Part shown: positions 13,501-25,365 of the stretch, one piece after another
Position numbering within the stretch: the stretch's first letter is position 1
Layout: every line of letters begins with the position of its first letter
Assembly (NCBI GenBank): GCA_000469685.2
Contig: LS997567.1
Span: forward strand, 40,290,775-40,354,774
Reading direction: 5' to 3'
Origin: Haemonchus contortus
Lineage: Eukaryota; Nematoda; Chromadorea; Rhabditida; Trichostrongylidae
DNA: 64,000 nt
Position numbers and translations under genes: made by a program
Notes under the pieces: model-generated
Database searches by the model: none
Seen by the model: only the letters and a program-made list of their open reading frames with translations
What the model was told of the DNA's origin: nothing

Positions 13501-14150
13501 GGCCGTAGCGAAATCATGGCGAATCGGTTCAGAACCTAATGTCTTCATTATAAAACAATGTTTTCCATAACCTGTTCTGGTTTTTTTTGTGCATTTTCAT
13601 TTAACTTTTTTTTTCTTGCATGACAATCCTCCTAATAAATTATCTTCCACATGACCATTAAATCACTTTTTTCGTTTTACTTCTGAAAAACGTGTCTGAA
13701 TTCCATGAAACATTGGTGACATATTTCATAGCATGGGGTCAGGAAAAAACTACTCCGAAAACAAACAAATTCGTTTGGAAGTGAATTATTGAAGTAGAAA
13801 AAACCTTTTTTTATAACACCGGGTCTCTGAAAGTAGGCGAATTCAGAAGGAGCATTTAAAATTTTGATGTCTAAGCCATCATCTCTGTATGCCCTAAAAA
13901 CCCAATGTCACAACTAAAACATCCAAATTGCCTAACTTGCTGCCATTCGCCTGAGTCAGAAATCTCTTATAGGTATCATGTTTACAGGGTGTTTCACCCG
14001 AAAGGCAGCGAATAGTTTCCGCACACAGACAGTATGGGACCCCACAGACTCACATAGGGCATCCGAAGAATGGGTACACTTTTTTGTTCTAACGCTACAA
14101 ACCTAACCCTTTCGTAGTTTCCCTTGCAACAGTACCGAGGTGAATTTGGG
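10510..14150. other. Gene-poor stretch, one weak candidate first exon
   Basis: I recognise no gene. The most gene-like signal is an acceptor CCACCCTACAG followed at once by T and an ATG at 11412. That frame reads 12 codons (MAEAIFLALKTN) to a perfect GTAAGT donor at 11449-11454. I could not find a convincing next exon. A (TAA)6 run lies at 13475-13492. Confidence 0.35.
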
Positions 14151-14159
14151 TGTGCAAAG

Positions 14160-14460
14160 GGGAGAAGGGCAGTAGGATCGGTTCTGTGTAATCGATTCCT
14201 CGCACGCGGCTGTCGCGGACCATTCGCTTCGCCATTTCTACGGCTCTAGCGTTCTTCATACAGCTCAATCGATATGCTATCCTTATTTTAGGCATGATTC
14301 TACTGTTAGTTCATTTGTTCCTTTATTTCTTACCCGCTGCTGCATTCTGCTCCACTCTTTTGCGCGCGGCGTCCCTCTCGCCGCGACGCGACAATTCGAT
14401 CCTACTGGGCCACACCCACCTAAAAATCCCTTTGTGGTAACTGGGAGGAGATTCGCTCCT
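14160..14460 (-). repeat. Dispersed repeat, family C, copy 2 (inverted relative to copy 1)
   Basis: The reverse complement matches 3030-3280. Shared segments include the AGCTGCATTC...GACGTCCCTCT...CCGCGACGCGAC block and the GATTGAGCTGTATGAAGAAC block. The two copies lie about 11 kb apart in opposite orientation. It is unlikely to be a gene, because the frames differ between copies. Confidence 0.55.
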
Positions 14461-14469
14461 TGAGGGTGG

Positions 14470-16560
14470 TAGAACAAATTTTTCGAGTCGGGGTTACCTA
14501 GCAAGAGCCATTCAGTCTAAGCAACTTCGTTCATCGATGAGTAAGCATGTGAGGGGAATAACAAAAACTCAAAACGAACTTGATAGTGCAAAATTACTAA
14601 TTAGGTAATCGTTGAAACCACTACTTTTCACACACACATTGAAATCGAGGTAGTCCAACTAGTTACTTACTTCTTTTAATGAGAAATTAACAAGTAATGA
14701 AGCTATCCAATCTACATTCCAGTAGTTTCTCTGTTTTTATTACATGATAATAACTTGTTGGTCTCTAGGAATCCTTGAAAGGGCTGTAGATAAATGTTTC
14801 TGTAAGTTCACGTCATTCAAATGTTACTGAGAAGTGAAGCTGTCATTTTCTATGTAACCTTCTCTCAAGTGGGATCTTCTATTACAAGGAAATATCATAA
14901 TTTTAGCTGCATCAATATTTCTATTTTCTTCCCATAACATTTATTGCAATAGGCCCAATCCCGTAGGCTACACTTAATGGCATTCCCCGCCTTCACCTTC
15001 ACTGCCCTTCACTTGGCTATTCACCGAACTTCTTCGGCTTCAGCATAATTTGGCCCGAGTACAAATTAAAGGTTCAAAAACACGTTTGAACTCTTGGCCT
15101 GCTATTAGGATTTCAGATTTAGAAACCCTCTACATAACGTTATCATTCGTTATCTGATTTCTCACTCACATAGTCTTTCTGCCCTCTCCTTAATGGTAAC
15201 TTTCAGAGACTCATCTCCTAATGAGGTCTCGAATGCCTCAAGTAGGTGCTGATTGGGCCACTGTAAGAACTACAACAACGACCTCCCTATCTGATCACCC
15301 CTCAGAAGAACTTGTCATCACCGGACCGGTGTTGCTACCCTTAGTCAGATGGTGTGATTCCACTGCTCGCTTACTTGTCAACTCAACTTCCGGACCTACC
15401 GCGTTTTCTTCGAACTTATTTGGAGCCATTTAATTGATTCCAAAATCGTGTGAGAAAACAAAGCCAAATACTAGCTTTCCTACTGGTATTGGATCATTAA
15501 AACCAAGTACTTAGTATTAAGCAATATCTTATTCTTTTACAATTATCCCACGTTCCATCATATGGTTGACGAGAGAGTGTTCCAGCCTCCAACATGTCTA
15601 ATTACTAGACCTCTAGTACACTAGTTTCTGTAGTGCCGCTCAACCAGACTGCTCCACTTCCAGCTTTTGGGAAGATTCTAACTCCATTTCCTAGATTTGT
15701 GGGACTCAACCTGATCCGGAGGCTTTGGGCCATCTAGTTCCGCTATATCTGCCCGGTAACTTCAACGTGTTGAAACTCAATTTGTTGAACCTTACTAGGA
15801 GATAGGAAAAGCCAAATTCCATCTTCTCCAAGCTGGACCGCCTGAAACGTCTCGGAAAAGTCCTTCCTATCCTTCATGTCTCTTGACCACTCTTCTGGTT
15901 AAAGCACCGTTCAGCTCATATGCCCAGTTTTTTTCTCTTCTCCTTTCCAGATAATCACTGAGTTAATGACACAATGCTATGAGTTCCTTGGGAAAGGGGA
16001 ATTTTTCATATCCTACGTGCTACTTTCGAAAGTGAACGTTCTCGAATGTGTTTCCATTCCGTTTAATAGCTTTTTCCGTTTTCTGCCAATAAACCTCAAA
16101 TTCTGTCATCGATCTCGAAAAAGGGTAAAAAATAATTTCAGGTGACGCAGCTTATACGCGCTCTGAGGGGTAGTGGGCGGTTTTGAGAACAACCTGCGCC
16201 TGCTTCGACTAGTTTTTATTTATTTTTTTCCTGTTTTAAGTTCACTCGAATATAGAATTCTCCATTCGCACGTAGACGTCGTTCATCAGACGTCGCTATT
16301 CTGAGTTTAGTGTCACAATGACGTTACTAGAACAGCTTTAATAGTTTTTATTTGTATCTCATCCACCCTCTGAAGTGAGTGACGCAGCCCATCACTGAAC
16401 AACATCTTGTAAAACATTTTCATTTAATGTTAGACAGATTCGTTTTTGCTGTGATATTAGTCACCGAGGTAAAATGTAACTCCTCTGAACTTTCTGTCGC
16501 AGCCATTGTTTAGTCCGATGAAGGCTAGGGTAGTCGCACGACTCTCACATCAATTCTGAT
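14470..16560. other. No recognised gene; upstream region of the secreted Cys-rich gene
   Basis: About 2.1 kb of AT-rich sequence with no exon chain I can support. An open frame at 15221-15433 (70 aa, Thr/Ser-rich) follows an acceptor-like TTTCAG but runs to a stop without a usable donor. The last few hundred bases should hold the promoter of the gene starting at 16567; I see no distinct motif. Confidence 0.35.
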
Positions 16561-16561
16561 A

Positions 16562-16566
16562 CCAGT
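16562..16566 (+). promoter_or_regulatory. Probable trans-splice acceptor of the secreted Cys-rich gene
   Basis: The sequence TTCTGATACCAG ends one base before the ATG at 16567. Such spacing is typical of nematode mRNAs that receive a spliced leader. The assignment is inference from position and consensus. Confidence 0.45.
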
Positions 16567-17572
16567 ATGCCAAACTATTTGTTTTTGTACTTCTTGCTGT
16601 CATTAACCACTTGTCATACATCTCTACTAGTATGATCTTAGCACGCGGTATTACAGCACTTTTACTTTTTCTTCGATATCATTCATATGTTGCGAAGTGG
16701 TTCTTCCATCAACTAGTATACCAACATGGGCACGACACTGCCGTCAGTTTACCAGTCAGAACTGCATGGAGTTGATTTTAATCTAAAGCTATGAGCCATG
16801 AAAGGAGCTATGATGTAGTCCCGAAGTGCCCGGATCTTGCCAGACCAACCAAGATTTTGAGCCATAACGGAAGTTTACTCGAAAATGAATCTCGCTTTTC
16901 TCTCGACTACTTACTGCTGCTCCAAAACGTGAAATAACACCTCAGCCCTATCCTGGTAATTAGGGAGCTATTACATAGGGGACCAGAGACGCTTTAGATG
17001 ACATGTAGGCTGATCTCGACGAATACAGTCAGAGCAATCTATCAAGCGATTAATTTAAAGTTTCAGTTCAAGAAGTCCCTATACGTTACTGTGAATAGAG
17101 AGGAGTACTGGCCTGGCATAGATATTGGACATAACTTTATATTATACAGATATGGAAAAAAGTAGATGATTTCCTATGCAGAAAGAAGTGGTGTCTATTG
17201 TCAAGAGATACCGCTGTCTCACGCATCCGATCGGTGCTAGGACTGTACCCTCCTCTGGACAACTCCTGTGATGAAACTCAAGTTCTTCTTCATAGAGCCC
17301 TAACTGCCTCATTTTCAAAAATCGGAGTTAAAGGTCAAAATCAGCATGACAGGAAATTTGATTGCTGAAGGAAGTGAGCTGTGAAAACAATATGATTATA
17401 TGCTAGAGCAGAAAATGAATAACGCTTTCCACTATTCCCATTCTGAGCTCCTCAGGGTATTGCAGTGAAATGCTGCACGGGCAGTGATTACGCCTTGTGT
17501 GGAGTTCCGCCTCCCAATGGACGTGTCGACGCTGCTTGTCGATTTCTGCTTAGCGAATTGAGGCGCCGTTGA
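16567..17572 (+). CDS. Small secreted cysteine-rich protein, 118 aa, family unknown
   Basis: Three exons, 16567-16629, 17150-17326 and 17456-17572, join in phase 0 at both junctions. The product is 21 + 59 + 38 residues. Exon 1 encodes a signal peptide (MPNYLFLYFLLSLTTCHTSLL). Exon 2 begins IWKKVDDFLCRKKWC and includes YPPLDNSCDE. Exon 3 begins GIAVKCCTGSDYALCG and ends FLLSELRRR. Seven cysteines lie outside the signal peptide. The stop overlaps an AATAAA signal, so the 3' UTR must be very short. Exon 1 ends at GTATGA; the exon 2 donor (GTTAAA) is weak. If exon 2 were terminal, it would end at a TGA about 50 bases further on. The GI...CC start of exon 3 recalls an insulin A chain, but the Cys spacing (CC-x7-C-x12-C) does not fit. 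I do not recognise the family. Confidence 0.6.
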
Positions 17573-17577
17573 ATAAA
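17572..17577 (+). terminator. Poly(A) signal AATAAA overlapping the stop codon
   Basis: The TGA at 17570-17572 shares its A with AATAAA. Cleavage 10-25 bases later would leave almost no 3' UTR. Such compact ends occur in nematode genes and support the reading of the last exon. Confidence 0.6.
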
Positions 17578-18508
17578 AATCAACCTACACTGCCATTCCA
17601 TTATTGCCAACCATTACTTGTTTACTAAATTCCATATTTGTTACCAGGGGTTAGCATTCGTTATGAGCAGAGATGTACTCATCAAGGAAGACCTTGGCAT
17701 CATACTGAGAGCCCCGATAAATACGTTCTTTCGTACAAAATCGAAGATTAGAATGGATTTCTTGTTTTGTGGGTGTACGTTTCTTTTTTTAAATCCTTCC
17801 ATACTCACGGATAGGCCATTATCGCCTACTTGAAAGGCTATGCCTTCGGCTACCGAATCAGGATGAACGGCTACAATGTAGACAGTGCTGAGGTCACGGT
17901 ATTGGTCTTACATTACCAAAGAATCCCAAGTTTTCAAAAGTGAGCGCCAAAGGTTTGCTGGTGTCAGGGCAGCAGATCCCGAAAAAGAAGAAAGATCGAC
18001 TGTTAACCTTACCAGATTCAGCTTTTTGCTCAGTACCGGCCCCTTATCCCTGGAAATGTTTTTGGTAGTAATGGTCGATAAAAGTTGTTCTCAAGTGTTG
18101 ATCTCAAGTTCAATACGGTTGAGAAGATCTAATGTCGTCTAATTACAAATTTCAATGACTTCACAAAGCTATTCACTACTGTGCCACGAAATCTGTAAAA
18201 CCTATCCCTGATCTCTTCTTTTTAACATCTGTACTCTACTAATTGACGGGATGAGCCTAGCGTCAAGATTAAGAATACCTATTGTTAAGTTGACGCTTTG
18301 ACTCATTCGCCTCAGAGTCAGGGACGACGAAAGGTATGTTCAATTATAACGGTACATAGGAGATTTTTAATTGATCTGTGAATCATCATTAGCCATTTTC
18401 CTCATTTCCACAGTCTTTTTTACAATCATATCAATTACAACACCTTTCGCTCTCGACTTATTTCAAATAGAAAATTTGTTGGAACAAAATGACTTCTGAC
18501 TTTTCCAG
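17578..18508. other. Intergenic stretch, no recognised gene
   Basis: About 0.9 kb between the secreted Cys-rich gene and the neuropeptide-like gene. Frames at 17618-17833 and 17885-18142 look random. An 18-base segment (18312-18329) lies between a CCTCAG acceptor and a GTATGT donor. It could be a 5' UTR exon of the next gene. Confidence 0.35.
18503..18508 (+). promoter_or_regulatory. Trans-splice (or splice) acceptor directly before the neuropeptide-like ATG
   Basis: TTCTGACTTTTCCAG abuts the ATG at 18509. This is the nematode acceptor consensus and decides the start codon. Whether a spliced leader or an upstream exon is joined cannot be seen. Confidence 0.55.
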
Positions 18509-21500
18509 ATGCGAAATCTTCATCTCATTTGGGTGTTATCACTTATCATAGAGGCGGCATTCTCATTGCATTCAATGAATGAAATCCTTACACTCAACCG
18601 ATTGAAAAGTAAGTTTTTTCACTCAACTTATCCGTTCTTATCCTGTGTCCTGGCTAGAGTAGCACAGGGCCCAGTCTAGATCTACACAGATGGCCGAATT
18701 CATTGAGCTGGCCTTTAAAAGGTGGTAGCAGTAGGTGGTTTGGGAAGGGAACGAAAGATTTCTTTTTATCCTGATTTATCAAGACGTATCATATTTCTAG
18801 AAAACGAAATGCTAGCGTTTGCAATATTTTATAAACTTCTGTCAGAACGAGGAATCATGAAGAGCACCCTCTCCTTGCCCCTTCTGTCAATCCAAGACGC
18901 TCCTCCGGAACGCTCGCTGGGTAGGTGGGATGAATTTTTTTGGAGTCTTGGTTACACTACTAGGAGAGTTAGAAGTAGCCCACAAAGGTTTGTGGAATAT
19001 CCTTCACCCTCACCTTCGAATTCTGCATGCTCAAGCCATCTAAGCATTCGTTAGCCTTCAATAGAATTCCTCCTAAGTGTCAAGGCATTGTCTCAAATAT
19101 GTTTCTTCTGATGTAAGTGATACCGTGTGATATTCTATGTCATTATTCATCAACGTTACTCGAGTAGCAACAGTTTTCGACGGATCTCAAACAGGCATAG
19201 AACAAGTTAAGCGATATCGGATCTCTACGACCGCACCCTTTCCGTTTCCACTAAACCACGTCACCATTAGCCAGGGCGGTATACCAGATACTAGTATTGA
19301 GTAAAAAAAAAGTAAGTAGTAATGGTCTTAAGCAAAAGTGCAAAATACTATTCACCACCAACTAAAAAATCGGATGTAATCTATTAGCTGATAGAAGTCA
19401 ACAAAAGAGTTGTAAAGCATTTTCGGGATGGGTCGACAACGAGTTGGCAAGCGGAATTGTGGTTGAGACAGCGACATTAGGCATTGCAAAGGTAGAATGC
19501 AATCTTCTAAGGCATAATTCCCTTGGACCAGAGCCAGAGAAACCCTTGTCAAATGATTCTGTGATTCTGGGCTGCCCTTACAAACTATTGGCCATCGAAG
19601 CAGTGTGATTTTCGGTGGCCCATTACCGTCTGCAAAAGTGAATCAGAGCCAGAATAAGATTCCGTTGGAGTCAGTTGATATTTCTGAAGACCTCCTAATT
19701 CACTGCTTCCTTGTTGAAGATAGGGAAAACAGGCTTGAGCTTGTCCCTCTCTGTGCTGGCTCCGACGAGGCTCAAACTTTCCTTGGTCCCGCTATCGTAG
19801 GTCCTAAATGATGATTCAGCGACCAAATCTGCTTTCGGTGAATTCCAAAAAAACCCTGATTCATCTAGATAAGCACTATTAGCTACATTTTCCCAACGAG
19901 TACAAGCAGTGGAGATGGCCTTCTTTTCATTACGAAAAGCGTTCTGTCACTGAGAAACCGAATCCCTGTGTCGATTTTTTCGTATTCCGATTTCCGCAGC
20001 ATCATTGAAACTGGAAACACGTGCTTTCGCACTGAGATCACTGTGAAGTTGAACCAAAACTCTCAGATTGTTCCCTAACACAGTGCATGGCTGAGAACCC
20101 CAAAATTATTCATTTAGACGAGATCTCCGAAGAACTTGCTCAATATTTTATTTCCCACGTGTTCAAAGCTGAAATGCGAGGACATTCTAGGAACTTCGTA
20201 GTCTCTATAAGGGCTGTGAAGGATACTTTGTAGCGGCGTAATGTTTTGCGCATTTCTTAGCGACTATCACCATGACCGTCCCGAATGTCATCGTGGAGAC
20301 ATTCGTTCAGTTCAAAATGATGACATCGCGCAACGCTGTGTGACACAATTTTTGTGCTAGTTATTCGCTTTCGCGTAAAATGACCTAATTCATGCGACAG
20401 TAAGTAGCGAGGACGTACTTAATGTATCGAATTCGTTAGACGTTCATAGAACGAAGTGTGATGATATCAATGAGAAAACTGTCCCGAAAAACTTTCCATA
20501 CATGATACTGTATTTGTAAGTTGATGTGTGATGTGTGATGTCAATCTGGCTTATGTTCCTAGGTCTTACGATTCATCTGACAGCATCACCGAAGAAAACG
20601 TATAAGCAGTTAATTGCAGCTTATATTACGCCTAGAAATGCTGGGTGGTGTAGTACCAAGTAGGGCACTACCACACGCATGGTCCGGGGATCGAGTCCAG
20701 GATCGGTACTTGCCCACGCCAACCAAGCCCTTCATGCCTCCGGGGTCGACTGACTGTTACCAGACTCGTCTGAGAATATAACAAAAACGGACTTTTACAT
20801 TGGCTGGCCACCACGACTTATTATATAGACGATCACTGCGATTGCGGATGGGAGTCGTGTGCGGGGCGCATTCCGTGAACGGAAACGATCAGTATCAAAG
20901 TACTCTGACCCTCTTCTTTTGCTAACTATGGAATGTAGTTTCCAGTGAAGTCCACAGCGGACTTTCCCCTCGGTTGGGTTTCCATTGCTATAGGTTCATA
21001 GTAAATGCAGTTTAAAAACTTTGAATAATGTCACCATTGATGGATGACGTTCACGCATAACGTATTGGCTGATCGCATATTCGATCATTTGGAAAGACCC
21101 GTTTCAGTGCTCTGAATATGTAAGTGACCACGTGATATGCTTGACCACGTGATATAGCAACCGCATTACCGTATCCTACTTTTACGGTATTCAAAGCCTT
21201 CACGGTATCCCTAGAAACTCATCTGCATTACTATAACGGCAACAATACTCATTAGAAAAAAGAGTGGTTATCACAGTTTTAGAGAAATTGTAAATACCGA
21301 TGATAAATATAATTGATATTTTTTTATTTTTTGCTTCTATTTGTTCTCTTGAGTTTGTTCATACTTTCTCTCGGGTACGGTTGACTGAAGCGCAAAAAAT
21401 AGTGTAATGATCGAATAATTGTGACCATTCGAAGAGCACAAATGCTTGGAAAACTAAGGGAACGAAAATCGAAAATGGAGCTTTGGTAATGAAAATGAAT

Positions 21501-23729
21501 TTCGGTGGTTTTTACTGGGCTGAGCTGGCACCAGATCAGAAAAGAAGTGATTTTCATCATTATCGTTCGCTAATGAGCTCTATAACTTCAGTAAAAGAAG
21601 GAATGAAAGGAATGAATATTCGTCATCAAATTGAAGGGGTTTTTCGATTCCCCGATTGGAACTGTTACATCTTCAAGGTCGATTAATACTGATACATGAT
21701 GCGTACAGAACTTCATTCCCTGGATGACCGCACTGACCTCTTTGATATCGCGACTTTTCGGAGGTACTGGTACCAAGCGATTCAAGGACATTGACCAATT
21801 TCGAAACATCACATGACGATGGATGACGGAATGGTCATCCAGTCGTGAACGACATCTTTTCAGTTTGACCCTGATTCCACCATGGAAGAAATGCATAATC
21901 GAGGTGATTGCCTCGTGTGATCCATTGCTCCTTGGCGATTGACGTTTCGAATTTTCCAGAACATTGAGCTGAGTCAGGAGAATCTTTGCGAAAATCGTAT
22001 TGAAGGGAGTTAGCCATGGGGAAACACTAACCAATTTTCTCTGAACTCTACATAGCAACACTTTGTGCTTGACCATGAAGCTGGTTTATCAGGGAGTATT
22101 TTCGGGCTCTACGACATTGCTCCAGAACAACGAATAAGCAGGTTCCTTGCTTTTCACTAAACTAAACAAAAATCAATAATAAAGTCAAAAATTAGCATTA
22201 AAAAATAAAATTAAAATGAAAAATAAATAAAAATAATGCAGTAGTAAACGCATTGGAGCCTCGGAATGACCACCGGATCCCTGCGATTGTCCATAGGTTC
22301 TTCACAACTCTCAGTAGAAACTTGTCCGAGTTGTACGAGACGGATTCTTATGGCCAGAAATCAACTTTTACTTCAGTTTAAAATTGGGCCCCGATGTGAA
22401 ACACTGTTTCCATTTAGATTTCAGCAAGCGATTCAAGGACGGGCCGATATAAAACTTACCGGGAAAATTTATTCACTACTCATTTCTTCTCAAAGTTGAA
22501 CGGCGGTAACGGCGTGTCACCCGGTACAGCCAAGGGCACTACTTTGTCTTTTTATTCTTCACTATTAGCCTGAATCACTTTTCTGACCTAGTATGATCAA
22601 AAGGTAAAGATTCAGATGGAGTAGCTAGACTTGGGCTCACCACCAGTTCTACACGGTGCTACCCCTTCCCCAACAGAACAGATGTAAAATCTTGTTGTGT
22701 AGAACTATTGCGGTAACCAGTTTTGTCGAGTGCGGTTATTCAAAACAATTTTTTATACAAATTCTTTTGTGCGTGATTCTGAGAAGATGGAATAAAGAAC
22801 CACACAGTGCCGCAGTCGCAGAAATCAAAGTCTGTCATACAGTTGGCCTCATAATCACTAGAAAAGGTCGAAGGAAAAAAGAAAATCGCTCCGTGATGTA
22901 AAAACCGGTGATTTACTGTTTGCGAACTGACCCGGTTGATCTGGGAAAAAGTCCTATTCAAGTAGAATTGGCTCAGACGTTTACCCTCATAAAGTTTGCT
23001 CACGCACAATTGGTTTTTACATGAGGAAGCCCTGATGAGTCATTGTAAAGGTCGAAAAGTCAAAAGTATCGCCTTGGTTCTATACAAAACTGAACTGAGC
23101 GAACGTATCCGACAAAACTAATTAGAGAGAATAATATTTCATTTTATTAAATCGCATTTTCTACTGCAATCGGCTAATTGGACTCATTCAGTCCCTTTCT
23201 GACACATATAGACGAGTCTTGTGTCATTAATGTACAATTTTAAAATGAAGGATCAAGTCTACGGGTCAATTGGAATGAGCCCCTCATTAGACCTCTTCTC
23301 AGAATCGTCGTACATTTTAAAAGCGTCTGACTTATACAATGACTTGCGGTGACCATCGAATGTAGCACATAACAGTGCTTTTATCCTCCTAGACAACTCC
23401 ATCCCAACCATCCGGCCCTCGAGGGAAGCACCGCTTCGTTGGCATGGGCGAATGCCCATATGGGATTCGTTCTCCACAACTTGCGTGCGTGATAGTGCGC
23501 CGCTACCCGCTACACCACCTATGCCAAGTAATGTTGAAATACTGACTGTGAAATACTGACTTCAACATTTTCAGGGTTTTACGGGTTGTCACCACGAACA
23601 CGGAAGGACGAGCAAATAGAGAAAGGAGTGAATCGGCATTTGCTCAAACAGCCGTTAATGAAGTTTGACTTACTCTGGAAAAAATTCAGCGGACGTAAAC
23701 GATCCGATACGGATTTCTTTGTTCTGTAG
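18509..23729 (+). CDS. Neuropeptide-like secreted precursor, 84 aa, two exons with a 5-kb intron
   Basis: Exon 1 (18509-18608) encodes a signal peptide (MRNLHLIWVLSLIIEAAFS) and a short spacer ending in LNRLK. Its donor is a perfect GTAAGT in phase 1. Exon 2 (23575-23729) starts after CAACATTTTCAG and completes an Arg codon, so a Lys-Arg pair forms across the junction. It then reads FYGLSPRTRKDEQIEKG, continues to DLLWKKFSGRKR and ends SDTDFFVL plus TAG. KR and RKR are prohormone-convertase-type sites, and Gly before RKR is the usual amidation signal. One predicted product would be about 39 residues with an amidated C-terminus. The phase fit and precursor layout support the join. The intron is long and holds a SINE, and extra exons are possible. 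I cannot match the peptide to a named family. Confidence 0.6.
20641..20915 (+). repeat. tRNA-derived SINE-like repeat, family A, copy 2
   Basis: It begins CTGGGTGGTGTAGTACCAAG and carries a B-box-like GGATCGAGTCC at 20688-20698. The body follows with TTGGCTGGCCACC, GGATGGGAGTCGT and GGAAACGATCAG. It shares this order with copies at 35090 (+), 23255 (-) and 31255 (-). It lies in the intron of the neuropeptide-like gene. Confidence 0.7.
21480..22150. other. Intronic block with long overlapping open frames, not supported as a gene
   Basis: The minus strand is open for 162 codons (21588-22076). One plus frame is open in pieces over the same area, broken by several stops. Neither resembles a family I know. 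The plus frame from 21483 has acceptor-like sites near 21958 and 22056 but no consistent phases. It may be a decayed gene. Confidence 0.3.
23255..23525 (-). repeat. tRNA-derived SINE-like repeat, family A, copy 3
   Basis: The reverse complement shows the family order: a GTAGCGG start near 23505, a B-box-like segment, GGATAAAAGCACTG, and the GGTCACCGCAAGTCATTG block. It lies just upstream of exon 2 of the neuropeptide-like gene, inside its intron. Confidence 0.65.
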
Positions 23730-25076
23730 TTGCTTCGCTATTACGTCTGTACGCCTACGATAAACTATGTGTTCTTGTTCCCATTTTATACGTTGCTAAT
23801 GCAATCGATATGCATGTTTTCAATTAGACAGTTTCAACAATTATTGTGCTGTGCAAGTCCTGTATCTGCTCGTGGAGTTTACCCACCAACAATAACTTCT
23901 GTTTTGAGGAAGACAACTAATCAAAACCGTTCCAACAGTTCATGGACATTTTGAGTAGAATGCAATTATTCAGTTGGTGAAAAATGGATGGGTTCAGAAG
24001 TGAATGGTGAAATATCATGAAAAGTGAAGGTTCCTATATCGAATCTTGTCATGAAGTTCAAAAAAACCTTGAATTCCTCTATTTCGCTGCGTAACCTAGA
24101 GTGAAACCGATGAGATTTCCAGTGAAGTGGTCGTCTGATCAGTCCCTGCCCCTGAACCTGGTCCATTCTTCCAACTGGTGATAGATAATTCCAAAAGCAC
24201 AGAAATCAATCTTGTGAGCCTCATGTATAAACAGAATTTCCGTCACTTCTCAGGGCACGAGTTGTTTGTGCATGTGAACTTACTTTACTCTGGTTTTCCG
24301 GTGCCAAAGTTGTAAAGTGGCCTTGAGCCTTGAACCGTTCAGTTTCGTGACCAAACAAAACGTGATTTTATGGATACCCGTCATGTGAAATAGAAATGTT
24401 CACGTCCTTACTTCGCAGTTAAATCACGTCCTTTGCAAGATGGGCAAGACTTTGAGGATGTTTCTTGCCAAAGTTTCTTTATGCAGTACACGAACAAAAC
24501 AAACAATCACTCGCCTAAATGACTAATGAAACCAAGTAGAACAGGTTTTCAAGCAAATCCACGACTTTGAATGGCGGTAGAAGGTATGGCGCACTCTGAT
24601 GTAAACGCTGCAATTTCTACCCCCCTTTACGTACATCATTCTCTGACAAAATCGATGCATACCAGTAGTGCCAACATAGGTTGTTTCTGGGCTACTTTGA
24701 ATGAAGCTCTATGTGACATTAGAAGTCAAATTCTTTCTGGGTTGTTAAACCTTTTCTAAAGTTTCCGAGAAAAGTCCCGTGATCTGCTTTATACCAGTAC
24801 TGAGCCCTACATGAATATGAGGGCATGTCCTTGGAAATATCATAAATAGCTCATTGTGGGAAATGGCCTTCCCAAAAAAGTGAACAAATGATGAATGGCT
24901 AGAAATCCTGGTTTGCGCACGCTCCACGTCCACCTCCTTAATCACACCCAACACCCAAACCAGAAATGGAATGATTTATGAATCAGCAGCAGGGTCCTCT
25001 ATAAACTCGAAGCTGATAAGCATGTTCCCCTTTATCCATGAAAAAACCTCACAAAGAAAAATACCGTTGAAATAAT
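23730..25076. other. Intergenic stretch, no recognised gene
   Basis: The convergent 3' ends of the neuropeptide-like gene (+) and the small membrane protein gene (-) face each other across 1.35 kb. Short frames at 23730-23954, 23966-24166 and 24745-24954 show no family resemblance. I saw no AATAAA for the plus-strand gene close to its stop. Confidence 0.4.
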
Positions 25077-25082
25077 TTTATT
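25077..25082 (-). terminator. Poly(A) signal AATAAA of the small membrane protein gene
   Basis: TTTATT on the plus strand reads AATAAA on the minus strand. It lies about 285 bp after the TGA at 25366-25368, in the direction of transcription. Confidence 0.55.
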
Positions 25083-25365
25083 AAAACACGTCAAATACAT
25101 ATATTTATGTACAACCACGATTGTAATGGTAGCGCGAATTCGCGTGCAAACCCGATATATGGAAATTGCAATTACTCGATGGTATCATGGATTATGATCA
25201 ATGATTATGATAAATGATTACCAAAAATAAGCAAACCAATGTCACAGCATTGAAACACACGTATGAATGCACTGGGAAAGTGGCCGGCTGACAAACACAC
25301 AAACACAAAAAAAACTGGGAATGATTACGAGTTGTTTGATACACGTGACAACATGGAGAAGTCGT

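Noticed and set aside
17456..17572. Insulin-like A chain (GI...CC start)
   Set aside because: The Cys spacing is CC-x7-C-x12-C, not CC-x3-C-x8-C, and the upstream exon has no B-chain pattern.
21588..22076. 162-codon open frame on the minus strand
   Set aside because: No family resemblance and no splice or poly(A) context. It is the longest frame of its kind, but it lies in the intron of a plus-strand gene next to equally open plus frames.
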